DNA from: Candidatus Woesearchaeota archaeon
Lineage (GTDB): Archaea; Nanobdellota; Nanobdellia; Woesearchaeales; UBA10216
Assembly: GCA_013331515.1 (NCBI GenBank)
Contig: DUGG01000037.1
Location: 2,518 to 9,944 of the forward strand
DNA length: 7,427 nucleotides
Direction of reading: 5' to 3'
Shown: one piece after another, positions 1 through 5,461 of the stretch
How positions within the stretch are numbered: the first letter of the stretch is position 1
How the letters are laid out: each line of letters begins with the position of its first letter
Program-made: the position numbers and the translations under genes
The notes under the pieces: model-generated
What the model was told of the DNA's origin: nothing
The model's database searches: none
The model's input: only the letters and a program-made list of their open reading frames with translations

Positions 1-38
1 ATAACCCCCTCATTTATGACTCTTGTTCAAAGTTCTCT

Positions 39-80
39 TAGACAACTTTGTTATAGAACATGAATAATCAAAGTTGTCTA
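39..80. repeat. Perfect inverted repeat 1 (12-bp arms, 18-nt loop)
   Basis: The left arm at 39-50 (TAGACAACTTTG) is the exact reverse complement of the right arm at 69-80. The loop is 51-68, exactly 18 nt. The pairing extends neither inward (T51/T68) nor outward (T38/T81). As RNA or single-stranded DNA this would be a 12-bp hairpin. It is the first of three units with the same architecture in an AT-rich, gene-free stretch. It has no T-tract directly after it, so it does not look like a simple terminator. Confidence 0.9.
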
Positions 81-109
81 TAGGCACGGTTAGCAACTAC
101 GGAAATTAA

Positions 110-151
110 TAGCGAATCTCGTTAATTATCAAACATTTGCGAGATTCGCTA
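110..151. repeat. Perfect inverted repeat 2 (12-bp arms, 18-nt loop)
   Basis: The left arm at 110-121 (TAGCGAATCTCG) is the exact reverse complement of 140-151. The loop at 122-139 is again exactly 18 nt, so the whole unit is 42 nt, the same as unit 1. The arm sequence differs from unit 1 except for the outer TAG/CTA and scattered positions, so the pairing is conserved while the sequence is not. One base (152) separates it from unit 3. Confidence 0.9.
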
Positions 152-152
152 A

Positions 153-198
153 ATAGCAGATTGCAAGCGAAAAGTTTTGTTATTTTGCAATCTGCTAT
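153..198. repeat. Perfect inverted repeat 3 (14-bp arms, 18-nt loop)
   Basis: The left arm at 153-166 (ATAGCAGATTGCAA) is the exact reverse complement of 185-198. The loop at 167-184 is again 18 nt. Inside the outermost A/T pair the arm also begins with TAG and ends with CTA. This is the longest stem of the three and lies 54 bases upstream of the TATA box of the M50 protease gene. Confidence 0.9.
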
Positions 199-251
199 AA
201 TGTCCATACTATAAGAAGGAAAATACAGCTTTTCGGTCAGCCACCGCAACG

Positions 252-259
252 AATATAAA
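252..259 (+). promoter_or_regulatory. TATA box of the M50 protease gene
   Basis: AATATAAA is centred about 27 bases before the ATG at 283. That matches the archaeal TATA-to-start-site distance, so the transcript is probably leaderless. No Shine-Dalgarno sequence is seen. Confidence 0.6.
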
Positions 260-282
260 CGCATTCGCAATTTGGCCAGGCA

Positions 283-897
283 ATGAACCCCTTCCGCATG
301 CGTTTCTCGCACGTTGAGCTGCAGCACCTTTTGAGGGCGTGGATAGTAATCTCGCTGGCTTTCGCCATGATGAACAGCGGAGGGTTTAGCGTTACCCCCG
401 GATTTCTCGTTGCCGCAATCATCTCAGCAGTGACGGTAGGCACAGGATTCCTTCTTCATGAGCTGATGCACAAATACCTCGCCCAGAAGTATGGTTGTCA
501 TGCAGAGTTCAGGGCGTTTGACTTCATGCTCCTGATAGCTTTCGTGCTGGCCCTCATCCGCAGCCCTATACTCTTTGCAGCCCCAGGAGCTGTTTTCATA
601 AGCGGCAACGTCAACATTGCAAGGAACGGCCGCATTTCGGCGGCAGGCCCGATGACGAACATTGTCCTGGCTGCGGCATTCCTCGGAGTTAAAATCCTCC
701 TGCTGCCGTTTTTCCCGTCCGGCCTGCTTGCGCAGGTTGCAAGCTACGGCGCTTCAATCAACGCGTGGCTGGCTGTGTTCAACATGCTGCCATTCATGGG
801 GCTGGACGGGAGCAAGGTGCTCTACTGGAACACGAGGGCCTACGCCGCACTGCTTTTCCTGTCAATCGGCATGATGGTGCTTGCGCATGCCGTTTGA
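283..897 (+). CDS. Compact M50 / site-2-type membrane metalloprotease
   Basis: This 204-residue, very hydrophobic protein is probably an intramembrane zinc protease of family M50 (site-2 protease type). The zinc-binding HExxH is HELMH at residues 59-63, at the end of a membrane segment (about 40-62). The second family signature is at 167-177, with N167 and the third zinc ligand D175 in a Leu-Asp-Gly motif. The family's GPxxN-like element is at 122-126 (GPMTN). Further hydrophobic segments lie at about 19-32, 79-100, 125-143, 148-168 and 184-203. There is no PDZ or CBS domain, so this is a minimal core; many M50 proteins are longer. Expected work is cleavage of substrates within the membrane; the substrate is unknown. 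The ATG at 283 is chosen because the TATA box sits 27 bases upstream; M6 (298) is a possible alternative. It ends in TGA, 66 bases before S6e, which has its own promoter. Confidence 0.88.
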   Translation: MNPFRMRFSHVELQHLLRAWIVISLAFAMMNSGGFSVTPGFLVAAIISAVTVGTGFLLHELMHKYLAQKYGCHAEFRAFDFMLLIAFVLALIRSPILFAAPGAVFISGNVNIARNGRISAAGPMTNIVLAAAFLGVKILLLPFFPSGLLAQVASYGASINAWLAVFNMLPFMGLDGSKVLYWNTRAYAALLFLSIGMMVLAHAV

Positions 898-932
898 AAC
901 TGTTTTCAGGCGGCCATAGCCGAATCGCAACC

Positions 933-941
933 TTTTTAAAC
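933..941 (+). promoter_or_regulatory. TATA box of the S6e gene
   Basis: TTTTTAAAC is centred about 27 bases before the ATG at 964, again predicting a leaderless mRNA. It lies in the 66-base gap after the M50 gene, so S6e need not depend on readthrough from that gene. Confidence 0.65.
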
Positions 942-963
942 ATCCGGGAAATCCAGAATTTTC

Positions 964-1422
964 ATGGCAGAATTCAAGGCAGTCATTTCAGACCCGAACA
1001 CAGGGTTCACTGTCCAGCGTGAAGTAAAGGATCCTGCGGCAAAGGCGTTTATGGGCCTGAAGATAGGCGATTCTGTGAAAGGCGAGGTGATTGACCTTCA
1101 GGGCTATGAGCTTGAGATTTCAGGGGGGTCTGATTTCTGCGGCTTTCCGATGAGGAAGGACGTTATTGGCGTTGGCAGGAAGAAGATACTTGCATACAAA
1201 GGCGTCGGCGTGAAGAAGGGCGAGAAAGGAATGCTCCAGCGCAAGACAGTCTGCGGCAACACAGTCCATGCAAAAATTGCCCAGATAAACCTCAAAGTAA
1301 CAAAAATTGGCAGCACGGACATTTTTTCGGAAGCGAAGACAAAAGCAGAAGCCGCCAAAGCGGACAGGGCCGCCAAGAAGTCGGGGCAGAAGCATGCAGA
1401 GGCGCCTGCTGCGCCAGCCTGA
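964..1422 (+). CDS. rps6e: Small-subunit ribosomal protein S6e
   Basis: This 152-residue protein is ribosomal protein eS6 (S6e), a small-subunit protein shared by archaea and eukaryotes and absent from bacteria. Recognisable signatures are GGSDFCGFPMR at residues 54-64, RKTVCGNT at 93-100 and QINLKV at 107-112. The N-terminal beta-rich core (1-115) looks complete. Residues from about 122 to the end form a low-complexity Ala/Lys/Glu tail that probably is a helix or is disordered. Archaeal S6e is usually about 120-150 residues, so this is at the long end. The start is supported by the TATA box 27 bases upstream. The gene ends in TGA; a T-rich tract follows in the 65-base gap before the dehydrogenase. 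Confidence 0.97.
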   Translation: MAEFKAVISDPNTGFTVQREVKDPAAKAFMGLKIGDSVKGEVIDLQGYELEISGGSDFCGFPMRKDVIGVGRKKILAYKGVGVKKGEKGMLQRKTVCGNTVHAKIAQINLKVTKIGSTDIFSEAKTKAEAAKADRAAKKSGQKHAEAPAAPA

Positions 1423-1467
1423 TTGCTCAAATGGGTTTCATACCCCACAGCTCTGCTGCGGTTGGAA

Positions 1468-1483
1468 TTTTTTATTCCTTTTT
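1468..1483 (+). terminator. T-rich tract, possible archaeal terminator after S6e
   Basis: Six T (1468-1473) and five T (1479-1483) lie 46-61 bases after the S6e stop. Archaeal RNA polymerase terminates on U-rich stretches without needing a hairpin. The same bases could be read as a TATA element, but they are only about 17 bases from the ATG at 1488, too close by comparison with the other genes here. Confidence 0.4.
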
Positions 1484-1487
1484 CACG

Positions 1488-2447
1488 ATGAAACTAGCTG
1501 TTTTCCTCCCGAAGGGGTTTGAGTTCTCTAAAAAAAACAGGCAGGACGTAGTTTCCGCTTTTCCTGATGCAAGCGTTCATGTCGCCAAGGACGAGCACGG
1601 GCTTTTGCAGATGATGCCGGAAGCCGAGGTGCTCATCTGCGGAAATTACAACTTCCGGCCTGAATGGCTTGCAGTTGCAAAAAGACTGAAAATAATACAG
1701 TCAATCGCTGCCGGCAACGAAAGAATACTCCCCATGCTAAAAGGCAGCAAAGTCCTGCTTGCGGACGCGAGCGGAGTGCATGCGATTCCAATCGCCGAGC
1801 AGGTGCTCGGGTACATGCTTACGCTTGAGAGGCAACTTTTGGCTGCCGTTAAGAACCAGGAAAGGAAGGAATGGAACCGGGACCTGGCTGTTGGCGAGCT
1901 TAACGGGAAGACTGTACTCATTGTCGGCCTTGGCGCTGTCGGCAGGGGCATTGCCGGGCTGTGCAACTGCATTGGCATGAATGTCATTGCGACAAAGAGG
2001 ACTGTCCCAAAAAACGAGGAAGGTGTTGGTGGGCTGCACCCTGCAGCAAAGCTCCACCTGTTGCTTCCGCTTGCCGACTACGTCGTGCTTTCGCTTCCAG
2101 CCACTAATGAAACAAGGCACATGTTTGGTGCGAAGGAATTCTCGCTCATGAAGCGCACAGCGAACTTCATCAACATTGCAAGAGGCAGCGTGGCTGACGA
2201 GCCAGCGCTCGTTGAAGCCCTGGAAAAGCGGAAGATTGCCGGGGCCGCCCTTGACGTTTTTGAGAAAGAGCCCTTACCGAAGGACAGCCCGCTCTGGGAG
2301 ATGGAAAATGTGATAATCACGCCTCACAGCGCAGGGCTGACGCCATATTACATTGACCGGGTTGTTAGGATATTCTGCAAAAACCTCAGGGCATACCTTG
2401 ACGGGAAGCAAATGCCAACTCTCGTTGACGAGAAGAAAGGATACTGA
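1488..2447 (+). CDS. D-isomer-specific 2-hydroxyacid dehydrogenase family protein
   Basis: This 319-residue protein is an NAD(P)-dependent oxidoreductase that interconverts a 2-keto acid and a D-2-hydroxy acid; the substrate cannot be read from sequence. The substrate-binding half comprises about residues 1-95 plus the C-terminus, and the Rossmann half about 96-285. The dinucleotide loop is GLGAVG at 147-152. Catalytic residues fit the family: R232 (in NIARGSV), E261 (in EKEPLP) and H280 (in TPHSAG). After the second strand of the Rossmann fold the sequence is Thr-Lys-Arg (169-171) rather than the usual Asp of NAD-preferring members, suggesting NADPH use, as in glyoxylate/hydroxypyruvate reductases. 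The same frame is open back to an ATG at 1431, but the added 19 residues do not look like family sequence, and MKLAVFLP is a typical first strand. No TATA box is correctly placed, so it may be co-transcribed with S6e. It ends 6 bases from the convergent lipoprotein gene. Confidence 0.9.
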   Translation: MKLAVFLPKGFEFSKKNRQDVVSAFPDASVHVAKDEHGLLQMMPEAEVLICGNYNFRPEWLAVAKRLKIIQSIAAGNERILPMLKGSKVLLADASGVHAIPIAEQVLGYMLTLERQLLAAVKNQERKEWNRDLAVGELNGKTVLIVGLGAVGRGIAGLCNCIGMNVIATKRTVPKNEEGVGGLHPAAKLHLLLPLADYVVLSLPATNETRHMFGAKEFSLMKRTANFINIARGSVADEPALVEALEKRKIAGAALDVFEKEPLPKDSPLWEMENVIITPHSAGLTPYYIDRVVRIFCKNLRAYLDGKQMPTLVDEKKGY

Positions 2448-2453
2448 AATTGC

Positions 2454-3827
2454 TCATTGGACACGTCTTGCCATAGCAGCGGCAGTCAGCTCATAGCCGT
2501 TCTTTGTCTCCTTAATGCGGAAGGAGCCTTCCGGGATGACCTCCGCAAGCCCGCCGAACTCTCTAGGCAGGCGTTCAGCCACAAATGGCCAGACAACAGA
2601 ACGCACGATGTAGTCCGCAAGCGCGTTCCCCATGTCAGCGCTCATCCTGAGATGGTAGTCAGACCGGTTACGAAGCACGCGTGAAACATCGGATGTTGTT
2701 GGCTCGCCTAGGCCGAGTTCCACAACCAGGCTGCTGACGTTCACGTTTAGCCTTCTATACGGCAGGAATTCATCCCGCGAGACAGCCGTTGACTGCCCAA
2801 CAAAAACGGCCATCCGAATGTTGGCCTGTTCCATGGAAACGCCTGATTTTTCCAGCGCCGCATAGCCCCTGACAATGTCATCCACTGCTTTCCTTGCATA
2901 ATCAACGTGAAGCCCCCTCTGTTCAGGCACGGCAGCAATGACGCTAATTTCCAGTTCAGACTTGTCAGTCCTGACTTCCTGATTCAATGGCTGGGCAAAG
3001 TATGCCTGCGCTTCGGAGATAACCCTGTTTGCCAGGCTGGCTGCCATTATTCCCATGATTTTTTCACCAAGCTCCTTTCCGGCCTCCTCATTGCTTACAA
3101 GCCCATTATACGCGGTAAGTAGGCCTCTTGCGTCAGATTCGGGGATTTCCGAATGAAATATGAGTCCGCCTTCCCCAAATCCGTATGCTTCCTGTCTTTC
3201 CACAGCAGCACCCTGCATCGTTACAAGTCCTGCCGGCAAGCCGTTAACCTCCACTTCCAGAAGGTCCATGCCCCTTGATGCGAACAGGCGCTCCACCGCG
3301 TCAACTTCCGAGTGGGCATCGCTCAGGCGGTGGTAAAGCTCGTGCAGCAGGTAATTGAGTTTTGTCACTGTGGCATTTCCAGGCTGCTCTGAAAAGCTGC
3401 CAATCCTTTCAAGGGGGTCATTTTGCTTCAGGAATATCATGTCACTGACAGTATCGTACCTCCCGCCAATATCCACGACCGCCTTTTTGTATGCCTCTCC
3501 AGGCACCATAAGCCCCTGCGCCCCTATTGACTGTACAAGCCTGTACTCCGCCTTCTTTCCTGTTTCGGCCACAATTACCTCCTCAAGTGAGCGCTGCCAA
3601 GCTGCAATCCCTGTTGCCGTGGCAATGTCCTTCTCAGCGGAGTCAACCCATGCCTCAAATTCTGAGGCAGTGAATGTTCTCGTGACGAGGTATTCCACCT
3701 GATTCTGGCTCTGAGTGGCTGTAGCCGTCGCAACAGGGCGTGTAGGCGCAGGCTGCGGGCTGTTGCCGCCGCATGCCGCAGTTATGATAATGGCCAGTGC
3801 TGTTCCTGTCAGGAGCGCTTTCTGCAT
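2454..3827 (-). CDS. Secreted lipoprotein with HExxH putative zinc protease domain
   Basis: I do not recognise a named family for this 457-residue protein. The N-terminus is a lipoprotein signal: a short charged start, hydrophobic residues 4-18 and a Cys at 19 in the sequence TAACGG. That predicts export and lipid anchoring on the outer face of the membrane. A Pro/Thr/Ala/Gln-rich linker follows (about 22-43). HELYH at 162-166 is a zincin-type HExxH, so H162, E163 and H166 are candidate zinc ligands and catalytic base. A third ligand could be E210 or E213, about 44-47 residues later, as in gluzincin-like enzymes; this is inference. The rest is mixed helix/strand with no further membrane segment. 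Activity might be peptide hydrolysis outside the cell, but HExxH alone does not prove it. The start is supported by a TATA box 26 bases upstream. It is divergent from the J-domain gene. Confidence 0.75.
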   Translation of the reverse strand: MQKALLTGTALAIIITAACGGNSPQPAPTRPVATATATQSQNQVEYLVTRTFTASEFEAWVDSAEKDIATATGIAAWQRSLEEVIVAETGKKAEYRLVQSIGAQGLMVPGEAYKKAVVDIGGRYDTVSDMIFLKQNDPLERIGSFSEQPGNATVTKLNYLLHELYHRLSDAHSEVDAVERLFASRGMDLLEVEVNGLPAGLVTMQGAAVERQEAYGFGEGGLIFHSEIPESDARGLLTAYNGLVSNEEAGKELGEKIMGIMAASLANRVISEAQAYFAQPLNQEVRTDKSELEISVIAAVPEQRGLHVDYARKAVDDIVRGYAALEKSGVSMEQANIRMAVFVGQSTAVSRDEFLPYRRLNVNVSSLVVELGLGEPTTSDVSRVLRNRSDYHLRMSADMGNALADYIVRSVVWPFVAERLPREFGGLAEVIPEGSFRIKETKNGYELTAAAMARRVQ

Positions 3828-3849
3828 GTGGCAATGGTACCGGACCGCT

Positions 3850-3860
3850 ATTTAAAAAAT
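3850..3860 (-). promoter_or_regulatory. TATA box of the lipoprotein gene (minus strand)
   Basis: On the minus strand this reads ATTTTTTAAAT, centred about 27 bases before the ATG at 3827, so a leaderless transcript is predicted. It is half of a divergent pair with the promoter at 3902-3910. Confidence 0.6.
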
Positions 3861-3870
3861 ATGATTATTG

Positions 3871-3886
3871 TAACTACTAACTAGTT
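3871..3886. promoter_or_regulatory. Possible shared operator between divergent promoters
   Basis: Between the two divergent TATA boxes lie two near-identical heptamers, TAACTAC (3871-3877) and TAACTAG (3878-3884). The second overlaps the perfect 8-bp palindrome AACTAGTT (3879-3886). A dimeric regulator bound here could affect both the lipoprotein and the J-domain gene. No known operator is recognised, and short palindromes in AT-rich DNA can arise by chance. Confidence 0.3.
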
Positions 3887-3895
3887 GTAATAAAT

Positions 3896-3910
3896 GGAAA
3901 GGTTTAAATA
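3896..3910 (+). promoter_or_regulatory. BRE-like purine tract and TATA box of the J-domain gene
   Basis: GGAAAGG is followed directly by TTTAAATA (3903-3910), a good archaeal BRE plus TATA arrangement. The TATA centre is about 28 bases before the ATG at 3934, predicting a leaderless transcript. Confidence 0.65.
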
Positions 3911-3933
3911 GTCCCGCCTCGCCTGAAGCTGCC

Positions 3934-5367
3934 ATGGGGATTGGAAATCCGTTAAAACGCTTGGAAGAAAAGCGCCGGGAAAATCTGAGCACAAGGTCTC
4001 ATTCGCAGCAGGAAACTTGGGTTGCATCCTTGATAGGGCGAACCTCCCTACCCTTTTTGGAGATTGATACAGCAACTGATTACCTGGATACCAAGAGTGC
4101 AGTGCTTGCCCTTCACATCTACCGGATATGCGTCAACCAGATGCAGAACAGCCCAAAATTTGCATATTCCTACAACGCGGCAGCCAAGAGATTGCTTACG
4201 GGGAGCTTAAGAAAAATTCTTGCAGGAGAGGAGGGCTTGCTGCCCCAATGGGCGGCCATCGTTGAACAGCACGGCAAAGCGGCGAGCGATGAGGCAACGT
4301 TTGGTAAGCTTTACTTCACTAAAAATGACGTGGCATACGGCGCTGAGAGCCTTGATTCCCTCGTTGAAACCCTGGTCAAGGCAGATTTGCACAGGGGCAT
4401 AATTAACCTGCCCCAGTTTTCGGATTATGCTTATCATGGGCAGGATCTGACCACCTTGGTAGAGCTTGCCAAAGGTGAGAAATCAGGCTGGCTTGCTGAA
4501 TGGTACAGTCAACAGTCAATGTCAATGAACCCGCAAAGCTTGCAGCTGGCTGAGCTTCTGTTCAACGCGTTCGTAGATGTGAAAGGCATGCCTGTTGATA
4601 CCCTGCAAAGGCCGGTCTTGAGAACTTTCATGCATGAAAATTCAAAGAATCCTGATGCCATTGCTGCTGTCATTGCTGCTTACCTCAAGATGCCAAGGGA
4701 TGCTGAAGCATTGATTTACCTGGCCAATGAACTTTCCGTCATGCTTGATATTTCAAGGGATAACCAGCTTTCTGATTTGGCACTTCAGAGACATTATTTC
4801 AAAAAGGCTGCAATGCTTTCCATCCAGGCAGCAGGAATGTCAGAAAGCCTCAAGGAGAAAGCGCTTGACAACGCATGCCGCCAGTTTTTTCATTACATCA
4901 GCGCAGGCGGTTCCACGGAAAGAGTTCCTGATTCGCTTATTGAGTATGCTATCCGGTCAGGATGGAGTGAGAATGCTGCCGGGCAGGATAAGTTTGGTGT
5001 GAAGGCATTTAGAAATGTTGTTATGGATAACCCGCGCTATTCAAAGATAAACGGCCGGGTTTCTGGCGAAATTCTTGGGCAGTATGAAGCAGAAAATGTG
5101 GGAACTGTATTTTTTGACTGGGAAGATTTCGGTGGCAATGTGCAGGATGTGCAAAGGCGTAAAAGTGGAATAAGTCCCGGGCAAGCCCTTGAAATCCTTG
5201 GTTTGAATCGTGAAAGAAGCTACACACCTTCCGAAGTGAAATCTGCTTGGAGAACCGCCATGTTCAACTCGCATCCTGACAGGAATAAATCTCCCGGTGC
5301 TGATAAGATAACGGCCGAGTTAAATAATGCCTACACCAGTCTGAAAGAAAGCGGCCTTGCCGAGTGA
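3934..5367 (+). CDS. Large protein with C-terminal J domain
   Basis: This 477-residue protein has no signal peptide or membrane segment and is probably cytoplasmic. The last ~60 residues (about 416-473) form a J domain: a helix, then the diagnostic HPD tripeptide at 447-449 in the context NSHPDRN, then a final helix with the typical Asn-Ala-Tyr pattern (465-467). J domains stimulate the ATPase of Hsp70 (DnaK), so this is a candidate co-chaperone. It has neither the Gly/Phe region nor the Cys-rich zinc domain of canonical DnaJ, and its J domain is at the opposite end. The first ~390 residues look mainly helical with repeated Ala/Leu-rich stretches (for example 200-315), perhaps a helical-repeat substrate-binding region, but I recognise no family. 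Codons use more A/T at third positions than S6e or aIF2-gamma, hinting at different ancestry or lower expression. No dnaK is in the window. Confidence 0.8.
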   Translation: MGIGNPLKRLEEKRRENLSTRSHSQQETWVASLIGRTSLPFLEIDTATDYLDTKSAVLALHIYRICVNQMQNSPKFAYSYNAAAKRLLTGSLRKILAGEEGLLPQWAAIVEQHGKAASDEATFGKLYFTKNDVAYGAESLDSLVETLVKADLHRGIINLPQFSDYAYHGQDLTTLVELAKGEKSGWLAEWYSQQSMSMNPQSLQLAELLFNAFVDVKGMPVDTLQRPVLRTFMHENSKNPDAIAAVIAAYLKMPRDAEALIYLANELSVMLDISRDNQLSDLALQRHYFKKAAMLSIQAAGMSESLKEKALDNACRQFFHYISAGGSTERVPDSLIEYAIRSGWSENAAGQDKFGVKAFRNVVMDNPRYSKINGRVSGEILGQYEAENVGTVFFDWEDFGGNVQDVQRRKSGISPGQALEILGLNRERSYTPSEVKSAWRTAMFNSHPDRNKSPGADKITAELNNAYTSLKESGLAE

Positions 5368-5429
5368 TTGCTGGTGACAAAAACTATGCCTTAACACGGC
5401 AATAAACGCCCGCCGGGTTCGCAATTAAC

Positions 5430-5438
5430 TTTATATAC
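5430..5438 (+). promoter_or_regulatory. TATA box of the aIF2-gamma gene
   Basis: TTTATATAC is centred about 27 bases before the GTG at 5462. This spacing is what identifies GTG 5462 as the start and predicts a leaderless transcript. The remainder of the 94-base gap after the J-domain gene shows nothing else I can support. Confidence 0.7.
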
Positions 5439-5461
5439 CTTCCAGATTTCCGGTTTCTTCG

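Larger units (their letters stand above)
1..282. other. AT-rich gene-free region carrying the inverted-repeat trio
   Basis: No convincing coding region is visible on either strand. The only open frames crossing it are short and run antisense into the M50 gene. Composition is markedly more AT-rich than the coding DNA to the right. Besides the three inverted repeats, CAAAGTT at 28-34 can pair with AACTTTG at 44-50, giving an alternative hairpin that competes with unit 1. The region may continue to the left of the window, so more units could exist there. Confidence 0.7.

Noticed and set aside
39..198. CRISPR array
   Set aside because: There is no repeated direct unit. The arms differ between units and each unit is an inverted repeat around its own 18-nt loop.
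39..198. Xer/dif sites or integron attC sites
   Set aside because: dif has ~11-bp arms around a ~6-bp spacer, and attC sites have imperfect pairing with conserved R boxes. The 18-nt loops and perfect arms fit neither.
39..198. Plain transcription terminators
   Set aside because: The stems are not followed by clean T-tracts, and three with equal loops in a row is not explained by termination.
106..443. Minus-strand open frames over the inverted repeats and M50 start
   Set aside because: They are antisense to the M50 gene or run across the hairpins, have no promoter or family resemblance, and one includes the hairpin arms as codons.
1466..1476. TATA box for the dehydrogenase
   Set aside because: It is only about 17 bases from the start codon, whereas other genes here have 25-28. 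It is better read as a T-rich terminator.
1431..1487. Upstream ATG as the dehydrogenase start
   Set aside because: The 19 added residues do not resemble the family, no promoter fits, and the stretch contains the T-rich tract. MKLAVFLP at 1488 is a normal N-terminus.
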